Shown one piece after another: positions 9,397 to 18,420 of a DNA stretch of 64,000 bases. The stretch lies in assembly GCF_024508315.1 (NCBI RefSeq), contig NZ_CP101987.1:1674001-1738000 (forward strand). The letters run 5' to 3'. The notes beneath the pieces were generated by a model. That model had not been told where the DNA came from. It made no database searches and saw nothing but the letters and a program-made list of their open reading frames with translations. The stretch's first letter is position 1, and every line of letters begins with the position of its first letter. This DNA is from Cellulomonas xiejunii (lineage in GTDB: Bacteria; Actinomycetota; Actinomycetes; Actinomycetales; Cellulomonadaceae). Both the position numbers and the translations under genes were made by a program.

Positions 9397-11031
9397 ATGT
9401 CCACGACCCTGCCTGCCCCCGCTCCCGCGGACGCGCCCGAGACCCTGACCGGACCCGACGGCGGGTCCGTGCGCGCCGACGGCAGCCCGCGCACGTACCT
9501 CGTCAAGACGCTCGGCTGCCAGATGAACGTCCACGACTCCGAGCACATGGCCGGCATGCTGGAGCAGGCCGGCTACGTGCCCGCTCCTGCGGCGGCCGCC
9601 GCCGCGGAGGACGTCGACGTCCTGGTCATCAACACGTGCGCGGTCCGGGAGAACGCGGCGGACAAGCTGTACGGCAACCTGGGTCGCCTCGCAGGGACCA
9701 AGAGGTCGCGTCCGGGCGGCATGCAGATCGCTGTCGGCGGGTGCCTGGCTCAGAAGGACCGGGCGGGGATCGTCGAGCGTGCGCCGTGGGTCGACGTGGT
9801 GTTCGGCACGCACAACCTCGACGTGCTGCCCGCCCTCCTCGAGAGGTCCCGGCACAATGCCGCGGCCGAGGTCGAGATCGCCGAGTCGCTGCAGGTCTTT
9901 CCGAGCACGCTCCCGACCCGCCGTGAGTCGGTGTACGCGGGCTGGGTGTCGATCAGCGTCGGGTGCAACAACACGTGCACGTTCTGCATCGTCCCCCATC
10001 TGCGGGGCAAGGAGCGTGACCGGCGACCGGGCGAGATCCTCACCGAGGTCGAGGCGCTCGTCGCGACGGGCGCCATCGAGGTCACCCTGCTGGGCCAGAA
10101 CGTCAACTCCTACGGAGTGGGGTTCGGGGACCGGCACGCGTTCGGCAAGCTGCTGCGCGCCGTGGGAGCCGTCCCGGGGCTCGAACGGGTCCGCTTCACC
10201 TCGCCGCACCCCGCTGCCTTCACGGACGACGTGATCGACGCCATGGCGGCCACGCCGACGGTCATGCCGCAGCTGCACATGCCCCTGCAGTCGGGCTCCG
10301 ACAGGGTGCTGCGCGCGATGCGCCGCTCCTACCGGTCCGACCGGTTCCTCGGGATCCTCGAGCGCGTCCGTGCCGCGATCCCGCACGCGGCGATCACGAC
10401 GGACGTGATCGTCGGGTTCCCGGGCGAGACGGAGGAGGACTTCGTCGAGACGCTGCGCGTGGTCGAGGCCGCGCGGTTCTCGTCCGCCTTCACCTTCCAG
10501 TACTCGCCGCGCCCCGGTACGCCCGCTGCCGACCTGCCCGACCAGCTGCCGAAGGACGTGGTGCAGGAGCGGTACGAGCGTCTCGTCGCGCTGCAGGAGC
10601 GCATCTCGGGCGAGGAGAACGCGGCCCAGGTCGGCCGACGGGTCGACGTGCTCGTCGCGCAGGGCGAGGGCCGCAAGGACGGCGCGACGGCCCGCGTCTC
10701 GGGCCGCGCCGAGGACAACAGGCTCGTCCACCTCGCGCTGCCCGCGGGTCTCTCACCGGCTGACGCGCCACGGCCCGGCGACCTCGTGACCGTCGAGGTC
10801 ACCCAGTCCGCACCCCACCACCTCGTGGCGGACTCCGCGCTGGCGCCCGGCGGGACGTTCCTCGTGCGGCGCACCCGGGCCGGGGACGCGTGGCAGGCGC
10901 GTGCCGAGGGCCGCGAGGAGCACGCTCACGGCGACGCGGGCCCCGGCTGCGGCACGACCGGCGTCGCGACGGGTGCACCCACGGGTCCTGTCGTCCTCGG
11001 GTTGCCGGGGATCGGCCGCCCGACCGTCTGA
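9397..11031 (+). CDS. miaB: tRNA-2-methylthio-N6-dimethylallyladenosine synthase MiaB
   Basis: MiaB is the radical-SAM methylthiotransferase that adds a methylthio group to i6A37 of tRNAs, working after MiaA. The N-terminal UPF0004 domain has three cluster cysteines (C41 in LGCQMN, C81 in NTCAVRE, C116 in GGCLAQ). The radical-SAM site is C190-x3-C194-x2-C197. A TRAM domain follows to about residue 490. At 544 residues it is longer than typical MiaB because of about 50 extra, poorly conserved C-terminal residues. The start at 9397 has a close -10 and is probably leaderless. miaA lies further downstream at 14752, the usual actinobacterial arrangement. Confidence 0.95.
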   Translation: MSTTLPAPAPADAPETLTGPDGGSVRADGSPRTYLVKTLGCQMNVHDSEHMAGMLEQAGYVPAPAAAAAAEDVDVLVINTCAVRENAADKLYGNLGRLAGTKRSRPGGMQIAVGGCLAQKDRAGIVERAPWVDVVFGTHNLDVLPALLERSRHNAAAEVEIAESLQVFPSTLPTRRESVYAGWVSISVGCNNTCTFCIVPHLRGKERDRRPGEILTEVEALVATGAIEVTLLGQNVNSYGVGFGDRHAFGKLLRAVGAVPGLERVRFTSPHPAAFTDDVIDAMAATPTVMPQLHMPLQSGSDRVLRAMRRSYRSDRFLGILERVRAAIPHAAITTDVIVGFPGETEEDFVETLRVVEAARFSSAFTFQYSPRPGTPAADLPDQLPKDVVQERYERLVALQERISGEENAAQVGRRVDVLVAQGEGRKDGATARVSGRAEDNRLVHLALPAGLSPADAPRPGDLVTVEVTQSAPHHLVADSALAPGGTFLVRRTRAGDAWQARAEGREEHAHGDAGPGCGTTGVATGAPTGPVVLGLPGIGRPTV

Positions 11032-11185
11032 CGGACACCGTCGCTCACATCCCGGGCTCCCGTGGATGCCGGCGCGGGTGGGTGAGACCGGGCCCTTGGG
11101 ACCACGCACCCGGACGGCGGGAGGTCTTCAATGGTGGAGGCAACGCCGTCGTCCTGCGGCGCCCGCAGCATCCCGTGGAGCCGTG

Positions 11186-12775
11186 ATGTCCGAGGTCTTC
11201 CTCTTCCTCGCCCAGCAGCCTGTCCTCCTGCTCTTCATCGTCATCGGCGTCGGCTCCGCCGTCGGGCACGTCAAGGTGCGCGGTGTCGGGCTCAGTGCCG
11301 CCGCGGTCCTGTTCCTCGCGATCGGCCTGTCCGCGTGGGGGGCGTCCTACGGCGTCGACCTCGAGATCACCGAGGCGCTGGGCACGCTCGGCCTGGCGCT
11401 GTTCACGTTCTGCGTCGGCCTCGTGTCCGGCGCGACCTTCTTCTCGTCGCTGCGTCGCAGCCTCGGTCCGATCCTCGCCATGGCGGGCGTGCTCGCGGCC
11501 AGCGGTGGCGTCGCCGTGGTGGTCGGTGGACTGCTCGGGCTGGACCGTGCGGTCGTCGCCGGGGCCTGGGCGGGGGCGGTCACCAACACGCCCGCGCTCG
11601 CGGCCGCGCGGGACGCGGCGGGTGACGCGACCGGCCCCACCATCGGGTACGCCGTGACCTACCTGTTCGGCGTCGTCGGGATGCTCGTCGCCGTGTCCGC
11701 CGCGCTGCGCCACCGTGAGCAGGACACGGACGCGCCGCCGACGCTCGTCAGCCGGACCGTGCGCGTCGAGGTGACGGGCCGGCCCCGCATCCAGGACCTC
11801 GAGGACCAGCACGGCGACCGCATCAAGTTCTCGCGGGTGCGTCGCGGTGAGGAGTCGCCGATCAGGACGGCGGACGCGGCCGACATGCTGCTGCTCGACG
11901 ACCTCGTCACCGTCGTGGGGCCGTCGGAGGAGGTCGACGCCGTCACACGCGAGCTCGGGCACGCGTCGTCGCACCGTCTCGAGGCGGACAGGCTCTACCT
12001 CGACGTGCGTCGCGTCACGGTCTCGGACGAACGGGCCGCCGGTCACACGATCGCCGAGCTGGACCTGCTGCACCGCTTCGGCGCCACGATCTCCCGCGTG
12101 CGCCGCGGCGACGTGGACGTGGTCGCCACCGACGACTTCCAGCTCCAGCTGGGGGACCGCGTCCGTGTCATCGCGCCCCGCGAGCGCATGGCCGAGGTCT
12201 CGGCGTGGTTCGGCGACTCCTCGCGCGGGCTGTCCGACATCATGCCGGTCGTGCTCGGCGTCGGCATGGCACTGGGGATCCTGCTGGGCACGGCGGCGAT
12301 CCCGGTCGGCGACAGCGTCTTCAAGATCGGGTCGGCCGCGGGCACGCTCCTCGTCGGACTCGTGCTCGGACGCCTGGGTCGCATCGGTCCGGTCGTCACC
12401 GGGATGCCGTACACGGCGGCGCAGGCCATCGCCGAGCTCGGTCTGCTGGTCTTCCTCGCCCAGGCGGGCTCCAAGGCCGGCGCGCAGATCGGTGCTGCCT
12501 TCACGTCGGGCGACTGGTTGCGCATCCTCGCGCTCGGCGTGGTCGTCACGGCGGTCGTCGCGGGCGGGCTGTACCTCGTCATGCGGCGGGTGTTCGCGAT
12601 CGGCGGGACCCGGCTGTCGGGCATCATGGGCGGCGCCCAGACGCAGCCTGCCGTCCTGGCGTTCGCCAACGCGCGCACCGGGTACGACGCGCGCGTCGCG
12701 CTCGGCTACGCGCTCGTCTACCCCGCGGCGATGATCACCAAGATCATCGTGGGCCGCATCCTCGGGGGTCTGTGA
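11186..12775 (+). CDS. AspT/YidE-type transporter with RCK_C domains
   Basis: The 529-residue membrane protein belongs to the aspartate:alanine exchanger (AAE) family. Five or so helices at each end (about 1-175 and 345-529) are the duplicated AspT/YidE/YbjL domain, including the GAVTNTPALAAA and GGAQTQPAVLAFANA signatures. Between them lie two cytosolic RCK_C (TrkA-C) domains (about 190-260 and 270-345). Substrates of bacterial members are mostly unknown and may be dicarboxylates or amino acids. The ATG at 11186 is preferred, and a GTG one codon earlier is equally possible. It ends 2 bases from the convergent YbjN gene. Confidence 0.85.
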   Translation: MSEVFLFLAQQPVLLLFIVIGVGSAVGHVKVRGVGLSAAAVLFLAIGLSAWGASYGVDLEITEALGTLGLALFTFCVGLVSGATFFSSLRRSLGPILAMAGVLAASGGVAVVVGGLLGLDRAVVAGAWAGAVTNTPALAAARDAAGDATGPTIGYAVTYLFGVVGMLVAVSAALRHREQDTDAPPTLVSRTVRVEVTGRPRIQDLEDQHGDRIKFSRVRRGEESPIRTADAADMLLLDDLVTVVGPSEEVDAVTRELGHASSHRLEADRLYLDVRRVTVSDERAAGHTIAELDLLHRFGATISRVRRGDVDVVATDDFQLQLGDRVRVIAPRERMAEVSAWFGDSSRGLSDIMPVVLGVGMALGILLGTAAIPVGDSVFKIGSAAGTLLVGLVLGRLGRIGPVVTGMPYTAAQAIAELGLLVFLAQAGSKAGAQIGAAFTSGDWLRILALGVVVTAVVAGGLYLVMRRVFAIGGTRLSGIMGGAQTQPAVLAFANARTGYDARVALGYALVYPAAMITKIIVGRILGGL

Positions 12776-12777
12776 CC

Positions 12778-13299
12778 TCAGTTGTCCGGGACGTCCGCGG
12801 GTGGGGCGCCGTCCGCCGGCACGACGGGGTCGAGCGCCGCGAAGAGCTGCACCCCGGTCCCGAGTCCGCACGCGAGCAGCTGCGCCAGCTGCACGTCGGT
12901 GACGCCGGGCTCGAGGTCGGCGGAGACCTCGGCGTACACCGCGAGCATCCCCTCCTCCTCGCGGACGTACGCCTTCGGCCAGATGCGCTCGCGGTTCCAG
13001 TCGTTGATTGCCAGCGCGAGGGCCCGGCGCTGCTCCACCGGCAGCGAGCGGTGCCAACGGCCCCGCACCTGCAGGATCTCCTGCTGGTCGCCGAGCAGCA
13101 GGAACCAGAACCGGCTGCCGTCCCACGTACCCGTGAGGTCGCCGTCGTCGTCGACGACGAACCGGTAACCGCGTGCCAGGAGGTAGTCGGCGACGCGGTC
13201 GCGGGTCAGCGGGCGCGGCGGCTGGTCGTCGAGCGAGTGGCCCTTGGTCGGCTTCGGCAGCCCGCCCAGGACGCGCAGCAGCCAGCCGGGCGTGCTCAC
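12778..13299 (-). CDS. YbjN domain protein (second of tandem pair)
   Basis: This 173-residue YbjN-family protein shows F-L-L-L-G-D-Q-Q-E-I-L-Q-V-R-G-R-W-H and N-R-E-R-I-W-P-K-A-Y-V. The fold resembles type III secretion chaperones. YbjN proteins are linked to stress tolerance, but no biochemical role is settled. The GTG start overlaps the stop of the upstream paralogue by 4 bases. The two proteins share much of the core but differ at both ends, so they arose by an old tandem duplication. It is soluble, with no signal peptide. Confidence 0.8.
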   Translation of the reverse strand: MSTPGWLLRVLGGLPKPTKGHSLDDQPPRPLTRDRVADYLLARGYRFVVDDDGDLTGTWDGSRFWFLLLGDQQEILQVRGRWHRSLPVEQRRALALAINDWNRERIWPKAYVREEEGMLAVYAEVSADLEPGVTDVQLAQLLACGLGTGVQLFAALDPVVPADGAPPADVPDN

Positions 13300-13877
13300 G
13301 GGGCTGCTCCCGCGGGATCCGGGTAGCGCTCGTCGAGCGCGTCGAACAGCATGCTCCCCGTCGACAGCCCGCAGAACAGGATCTGGCTCAGCTGGGCGTC
13401 CGTCGCGCCGTGCTCGAGGTCGGTGGCGACCTCGGCGACGACGTGGACGCGGCCGTTGTCACGCACGCGCACGTACGCCTTGGGCCAGATGCGCTCGGCG
13501 TTCCACTCGTTGCACAGGTCGAGCACCTCCTCGAGCCGTTCGATCGCCAGCTCGCGGTGCCACTGGCCGCGGACCTGCAGGATCTCCGCCTGCTGGCCGA
13601 ACAGGAAGAAGTAGAACAGGCGACCCCGCCACAGGCCACCGAGGTCCCCGTCGTTGTCGATGAAGTACGAGAACTGGTTCTCCGTCATCCAGGACGCGAT
13701 CCGCGCGGGCGACACGGCGGTGGGGAGCGTGCTCCCGTGCTCGGCCGTGCCCAGCTCGCGGACGAGGAGCTCGGCGACCCGGTCGTGCAGCTCGACGTCG
13801 TCGACCTGGGCCGGCGACGCGTCCGCCGCCGGGCGTGCACCGACCCATCGGCGGGCGAGCTGACGGAACCACCCCAT
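13296..13877 (-). CDS. YbjN domain protein (first of tandem pair)
   Basis: The 193-residue YbjN-family protein has the same core as its downstream neighbour: L-F-G-Q-Q-A-E-I-L-Q-V-R-G-Q-W-H and N-A-E-R-I-W-P-K-A-Y-V-R. An N-terminal extension of about 40 residues begins M-G-W-F-R-Q-L-A-R-R-W-V. The ATG at 13877 is the natural start. Partners and function are unknown. The pair may form a heterodimer, given the tight coupling of the two genes. It diverges from the dioxygenase-like gene at 13994. Confidence 0.8.
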   Translation of the reverse strand: MGWFRQLARRWVGARPAADASPAQVDDVELHDRVAELLVRELGTAEHGSTLPTAVSPARIASWMTENQFSYFIDNDGDLGGLWRGRLFYFFLFGQQAEILQVRGQWHRELAIERLEEVLDLCNEWNAERIWPKAYVRVRDNGRVHVVAEVATDLEHGATDAQLSQILFCGLSTGSMLFDALDERYPDPAGAAP

Positions 13878-13993
13878 GCGCCGACCCTACCTGCCGCCGC
13901 CGACGCCCGGCCCGCCGGTCCGGGAGCACCCGGCCGGGCGCGGCGGCGCACCGCAGGTCCCGCTCGCGCCCGACCGGGCGTTACGGTCGGTCC

Positions 13994-14755
13994 GTGCTCG
14001 CCGCCGCCGCCCTCGTCCCGGACACCGTCCTGCTGCTGCCCGGTGCGGCCGGGCGCGGCCCTGACGATCCCGAGCTCGTCGCCCTGCGCTCCGCGGCGGC
14101 GACCGCCGTGGCTCGTGCCGTCGAGCGTGCGCCGCGGGTGGTCGTCGTCGCGCCCGGGTCCGTCGACAGGTCGGTGGTCGGTGTGGTCCGTGCGGGAGCG
14201 GGTGCGGCGGGCGTGCCCGACCACCTCCTGGCCGACGAGGTCCCGCAGGTGCGGCTGGGGCCGGCACCCGGCGGCCCCCCCGACGTCCCCGGGCCGCCCG
14301 GCACCGGCGCGGTCACCGGCCTGCGGCTCGCCCTGGACGCAGGGGTGCCGCCCGAGCGGCTCCACGTCGTCGAGGTGGCGCCGGGTCGCGTCGCCCCGTT
14401 GCGGGCGGTCGGCGCGGCGGCCAGCGCCGTCGGGCCCACCGCGCTCGTCGTCGTGGGGTCCGGTGCGGCGAGGCACGGGCAGGACGCGCCGCTGCCGCAC
14501 GACGAGCGGGCGGCCGGGCTGGAGCACGCACTGCTCGCGGCGTTCCGCGCGGGCGGCGCAGCGGCCCGGGATGCGCTCGCGGGTCTCGACGTCGCGCAGG
14601 CGGTGGCCCTCGGGGTGACCGGCTGGGCGCCGTGGCAGGTCCTCGTCGGGGCGCTGGACGCCGGCGGCGCGGAGGTGCCCGCGCCGGAGGTCGTGCACGC
14701 CGTGGTGTGGCGCGGTGCGGCGCACGCCGTCGTCGCGTGGCAGGGCGCGTCGTGA
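13994..14755 (+). CDS. Class III extradiol dioxygenase subunit B-like protein
   Basis: The protein has 253 residues and is rich in Ala, Gly and Val. Position and pattern (LAAAALVPDTVLLLPGAAG at the front, ALVVVGSGAARHG in the middle, GVTGWAPWQVLVGAL near the end) match the conserved actinobacterial gene found between miaB and miaA (Rv2728c in M. tuberculosis). That family resembles the catalytic-subunit fold of class III extradiol dioxygenases, but its function is unknown and I do not see a complete iron-ligand set. The GTG at 13994 is chosen because sequence upstream of it is low-complexity and unconserved. Its stop overlaps the miaA start (GTGA). Confidence 0.75.
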   Translation: MLAAAALVPDTVLLLPGAAGRGPDDPELVALRSAAATAVARAVERAPRVVVVAPGSVDRSVVGVVRAGAGAAGVPDHLLADEVPQVRLGPAPGGPPDVPGPPGTGAVTGLRLALDAGVPPERLHVVEVAPGRVAPLRAVGAAASAVGPTALVVVGSGAARHGQDAPLPHDERAAGLEHALLAAFRAGGAAARDALAGLDVAQAVALGVTGWAPWQVLVGALDAGGAEVPAPEVVHAVVWRGAAHAVVAWQGAS

Positions 14756-15708
14756 GCCTCGTGGTGGCCGTGGTGGGTCCCACGGCGACGGGGAAGTCCG
14801 ATCTGGCGCTGGACCTCGCGCAGGCGCTGGGTGCCGAGGTCGTCAACACCGACGCGATGCAGCTGTACCGCGGGATGGACGTCGGTACCGCGAAGCTCGC
14901 GCCGCACGAGCGGCGGGGAGTGCCGCACCACCTCCTCGACGTGCTCGACCCGCGCGAGGAGGCCTCGGTCGCCGACTACCAGGACACCGCGCGCGGTGTG
15001 CTGGCCGATCTGGCCGACCGGCACGTGCGGGCCGTCGCGGTCGGCGGGTCGGGGCTGTACGTGCGCGCCCTGCTCGACCGCATGGAGTTCCCGGGGACGG
15101 ACCCGGAGCTGAGGGCGACGCTCGAGCAGCGGGTCGAGGAGGAGGGGACCCGGGCCCTGCACGACGAGCTCGCCGCGGCCGACCCCGTGGCGGCCGCGGG
15201 CATCGGGCCACGCAACGCCCGGCGCATCGTCCGTGCCCTGGAGGTCATCGCGCTGACGGGCCGGCCGTACTCCGCGAGCCTCCCGCGCCACGAGTACGAG
15301 GTACCGGCGGTGCAGATCGGGCTCGACTGCGACCGTGCGACGCTCGACGAGCGCATCGAGCGTCGTGTGGACCGGATGTGGGACCAGGGGCTCCTCGAGG
15401 AGGTCCGGCGGCTCGCGGAGCACGGGATGGGGCGCACCGCGTCGCGCGCGGTCGGCTACGCGCAGGCCCTCGCGCAGCTGGAGGGCGCCCTCGCGGCGGA
15501 CGCCGCCCGGGCCGCGACGGCCGCCGGTACGCGGCGTCTGGCCCGCAAGCAGATGGGCTGGTTCGGTCGCGACCCGCGGGTGCACTGGCTCGACGCGCAG
15601 GACCCGGACCTCGTCCCCCGGGCGCTCGACCTCGTGGCCGCCGCCGACGCCGGTCGGCTGCCGCACCCGGACCCGGGCGCGGTCGTGCGCCGTACGCTGG
15701 GCTCGTGA
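14752..15708 (+). CDS. miaA: tRNA dimethylallyltransferase MiaA
   Basis: MiaA (318 residues) transfers a dimethylallyl group to A37 of tRNAs reading codons that start with U, providing the substrate for MiaB. The P-loop GPTATGKS begins at about residue 9. N-T-D-A-M-Q-L-Y-R-G-M-D-V-G-T-A-K and G-G-S-G-L-Y are present, as is R-K-Q-M-G-W-F near the C-terminus (family R-K-Q-x-T-W). The GTG at 14752 overlaps the preceding stop, and its own stop overlaps dapF. This tight dioxygenase-like/miaA/dapF/thioredoxin run is one transcription unit. Confidence 0.95.
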   Translation: MSLVVAVVGPTATGKSDLALDLAQALGAEVVNTDAMQLYRGMDVGTAKLAPHERRGVPHHLLDVLDPREEASVADYQDTARGVLADLADRHVRAVAVGGSGLYVRALLDRMEFPGTDPELRATLEQRVEEEGTRALHDELAAADPVAAAGIGPRNARRIVRALEVIALTGRPYSASLPRHEYEVPAVQIGLDCDRATLDERIERRVDRMWDQGLLEEVRRLAEHGMGRTASRAVGYAQALAQLEGALAADAARAATAAGTRRLARKQMGWFGRDPRVHWLDAQDPDLVPRALDLVAAADAGRLPHPDPGAVVRRTLGS

Positions 15709-16691
15709 CCACCCCGACCGTCCCGAGCCCCGTCGCGACCGCCGGTGCGCCGTCGGCCGACGGCACACGCGCGCGCACGCTCGCGGTGACCAAGGGCCAC
15801 GGCACGCAGAACGACTTCGTGCTCCTCGACGACCGTGACGGCGAGCTCGAGCTGACGCCGGCGCTGGTCCGGCAGCTGTGCGACAGACGTGCAGGGCTGG
15901 GCGCGGACGGCGTGATCCGTCTGGTCGCGACGCAGCGGCTCGGCGAGGCGTCCGCCGCGGCGCCGGGCACGACGTGGTTCATGGACTACCGCAACGCCGA
16001 CGGCTCGGTCGCGCAGATGTGCGGCAACGGTGTCCGCGTCTTCGCGCGGTACGCGCACCGCCTGGGCCTGTGGGACCCGGCGACGGGGCCGTTGGACGTC
16101 GGGACGCGGGCGGGTGTGCGGACCGTCGTGACCACGCGTGCCGAGAGCGGAGACGGGCCCTGGTTCACTGTCGGGATGGGCGCGGTCGTGCTGCCGGCGG
16201 GCGCGGCGGCGCTCGCGTCGGGCGGTGACGCGCAGGTCGACGTCGCCGGTCTGGCCGTGACGCGGCCCGGGCTGTCCGTGGACGTGGGCAACCCGCACAC
16301 GGTCGTCGTGCTCGCGCAGGAGTCGGACCTGGACGCGGTCGACCTGACCGTGCCGCCCGTCGTCGAGCCCGTCCCCGTCGACGGCACGAACGTCGAGCTC
16401 GTGGTGCCCCTGGGGGAGATGACGTCCGCCGACGGTCGCGTGACGGGACGCATCCGCATGCGGGTGCACGAGCGCGGTGTGGGCGAGACCCGCTCGTGCG
16501 GCACGGGTGCCGTGGCCGCTGCCGCCGCCGTGCGCGCGTGGGGCGGGCCGCAGGCTCCCGACGTGTGGCTCGTCGACGTCCCGGGCGGCACCGTGCGCGT
16601 CACGCTGCACGCGGACGGCCGGGCCGACCTCGCCGGACCGGCCGTGCTCGTGGCCGACGCCACCGTGGACCTGGCGGCGCTGCCCGCGTGA
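15705..16691 (+). CDS. dapF: Diaminopimelate epimerase
   Basis: DapF (328 residues) converts LL- to meso-diaminopimelate in the lysine pathway. The catalytic cysteine pair is visible: C106 in N-A-D-G-S-x-A-Q-M-C-G-N-G and C265 in E-T-R-S-C-G-T-G-A. An N-terminal extension of about 30 residues precedes the domain, which starts at T-K-G-H-G-T-Q-N-D-F. The GTG at 15705 overlaps the miaA stop. If this organism has ornithine instead of DAP in its wall, as Cellulomonas does, the enzyme serves lysine synthesis only. Confidence 0.95.
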   Translation: MTTPTVPSPVATAGAPSADGTRARTLAVTKGHGTQNDFVLLDDRDGELELTPALVRQLCDRRAGLGADGVIRLVATQRLGEASAAAPGTTWFMDYRNADGSVAQMCGNGVRVFARYAHRLGLWDPATGPLDVGTRAGVRTVVTTRAESGDGPWFTVGMGAVVLPAGAAALASGGDAQVDVAGLAVTRPGLSVDVGNPHTVVVLAQESDLDAVDLTVPPVVEPVPVDGTNVELVVPLGEMTSADGRVTGRIRMRVHERGVGETRSCGTGAVAAAAAVRAWGGPQAPDVWLVDVPGGTVRVTLHADGRADLAGPAVLVADATVDLAALPA

Positions 16692-17125
16692 CCGTGACGC
16701 TCACGGCGGACCAGGTCGGCGTCCCGCTGGGGGAACGGGCGACCCTCCTGCAGGTGTCGAGCGCGTTCTGCACACCGTGCCGCGCGGCGCACCGGGTGCT
16801 CGCGCGCGTCGCGGACGCCGTGCCGGGCGTGCGGCACGTGGACGTCGACGTGGCCGACGCGCCCGCGCTCGCGGCTGCCCTCGAGGTCACGACGACGCCG
16901 ACGGTCGTGGTCCTCGACGCCGCGGGCAGGGTGGTCGTGCGGGCGCAGGGCGTGCCGACGCCGACTCAGGTGATCGGGGCGCTGGCGCGCGCGGTCCCCA
17001 CGGACGGTGCGTCGTCCGGACGCTCGGTGGTCGGGACGCCGACGCGGGGGGCGACGGCCGCGGCACCCAGCGCGAGGACCGCCGTGACGGCGAAGGCCAG
17101 CACGAACGGGCCCGCGTCGGTGTAG
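16688..17125 (+). CDS. Thioredoxin-family protein
   Basis: The 145-residue protein has a thioredoxin fold with the redox motif C28-T-P-C31 and the cis-proline segment T-T-T-P-T-V-V-V. It has no signal peptide and is likely a cytoplasmic disulfide reductase. The GTG at 16688 overlaps the dapF stop. The last 50 or so residues are low-complexity and read through 160 bases that also encode, on the other strand, the C-terminal tail of the MFS exporter. The functional domain ends near residue 100, so the overlap costs neither protein its core. Confidence 0.8.
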   Translation: MTVTLTADQVGVPLGERATLLQVSSAFCTPCRAAHRVLARVADAVPGVRHVDVDVADAPALAAALEVTTTPTVVVLDAAGRVVVRAQGVPTPTQVIGALARAVPTDGASSGRSVVGTPTRGATAAAPSARTAVTAKASTNGPASV

Positions 17126-18420
17126 CCCTCGTCGCCGCCCGCGGCGACGAACACGACACCCGTCAGCGCGAGCGCGAGGGCGGCACCGACCGAGTCGGCG
17201 ATCGAGTTGGCCGCGCTGTTGCGGCCCTGGTCCCGCGGTGCGGACCAGCCCAGCAGCAGCACGTTCAGCCGCGACGACCCGATCCCCATGCCGGCTCCCG
17301 AGGCCGTCCAGACGACGACGAGCGCCCAGGCCGGCAGGCCGAGCACCGTCACGGCGGCCGCACCTGCGACACCCACGAGCACGAGGACGGTCCCGATGCG
17401 CACGGCGGTGCGGCTGCGGAGCCGACCCCCGAGCCGGCCCTGCACGACCGAGGCGCCCGACCACGCGAGCGCTGCCGTCGACAGGCCCAGCCCGCTCGCG
17501 GTCGTGCCCCAGCCGTCGCGCTCCACCAGCAGGTACGGCACGTACACCTGCGCCCCGAAGAACGCTCCCGACAGCAGCAGGCGCGTGGTGATGACGCCCG
17601 GCAGACCCAGGCCCGCGCGCAGGGCGCCTCGGGGCAGGAGCGGTCGGGCGGCAGCGAGCGCGACGAGCACAGCCGTGACCGCGACGACGTGGGACCAGGG
17701 CGGTGGCAGCTGCGCCGCGAGGTTGAGCGCGAGGACCGCGACCGCGACGAGCACGGACCAGCCGACCCGGCGCAGCGCGTCGTCCGGCTCGCGGTCCGAC
17801 CGCGGACCGACGTCCTCCTGGACGACGGGACCGAGCCCGCGGACCGTCCCGAGCAGGGGGACCGCGGCGGGCACCACCAGGACCGCGACGCCCAGGAACA
17901 CCCAGCGCCACCCGGCGACGTCCGCCACGAGGCCCGCGAGCGACGGACCCACCACCGAGGGCAGCACCCACGCGGTCGAGAACCAGGCGAACACCCGGGG
18001 GTGCAGCACCGGGGGGTAGGCGCGCGCGACGGCCACGAGCAGCGTGACGTTGACGACCCCGCCCCCCAGTCCCTGGGCCAGGCGCCCGACCACGAGGACC
18101 GGCATGTGGGCGGCGGAGCCGGCGACGAGCAGACCGACGACGAACAGCGCGACGCCGGCTGCGAAGGGCGCAGCAGGCCCGCGTCGGTCCGACCACGCCC
18201 CGGCCACCACCATGCCGACGACGCCGGTCGCCAGGGGGCCGGCGAACGCGAACGCGTACAGGGTGCGTCCGTCGAGGACGTCGGCGACCTGCGGCATCAC
18301 GGTCGTGACGGCGAACGACTCGAACGCCACGAGGACGACGAGCGCGAACATCGCGTACGCGGTCGTGCGCCGCGCGCGCCACATCGCGTCGGGCGAGGTG
18401 CCGTCCGTGCGGGGGGTCAT
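16966..18420 (-). CDS. MFS transporter (drug-efflux type)
   Basis: The 484-residue membrane protein has roughly 14 predicted helices. Major-facilitator motif A appears as G-A-W-S-D-R-R-G-P after helix 2, and an antiporter-like motif near G-R-L-A-Q-G-L-G-G-G. This suggests a drug:proton antiporter of the DHA2/EmrB-like type, but the substrate is unknown. The ATG at 18420 overlaps the stop of the upstream methyltransferase gene (ATGA), so both are one operon. The tail overlaps the 3' end of the convergent thioredoxin-like gene. Confidence 0.8.
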   Translation of the reverse strand: MTPRTDGTSPDAMWRARRTTAYAMFALVVLVAFESFAVTTVMPQVADVLDGRTLYAFAFAGPLATGVVGMVVAGAWSDRRGPAAPFAAGVALFVVGLLVAGSAAHMPVLVVGRLAQGLGGGVVNVTLLVAVARAYPPVLHPRVFAWFSTAWVLPSVVGPSLAGLVADVAGWRWVFLGVAVLVVPAAVPLLGTVRGLGPVVQEDVGPRSDREPDDALRRVGWSVLVAVAVLALNLAAQLPPPWSHVVAVTAVLVALAAARPLLPRGALRAGLGLPGVITTRLLLSGAFFGAQVYVPYLLVERDGWGTTASGLGLSTAALAWSGASVVQGRLGGRLRSRTAVRIGTVLVLVGVAGAAAVTVLGLPAWALVVVWTASGAGMGIGSSRLNVLLLGWSAPRDQGRNSAANSIADSVGAALALALTGVVFVAAGGDEGYTDAGPFVLAFAVTAVLALGAAAVAPRVGVPTTERPDDAPSVGTARASAPIT

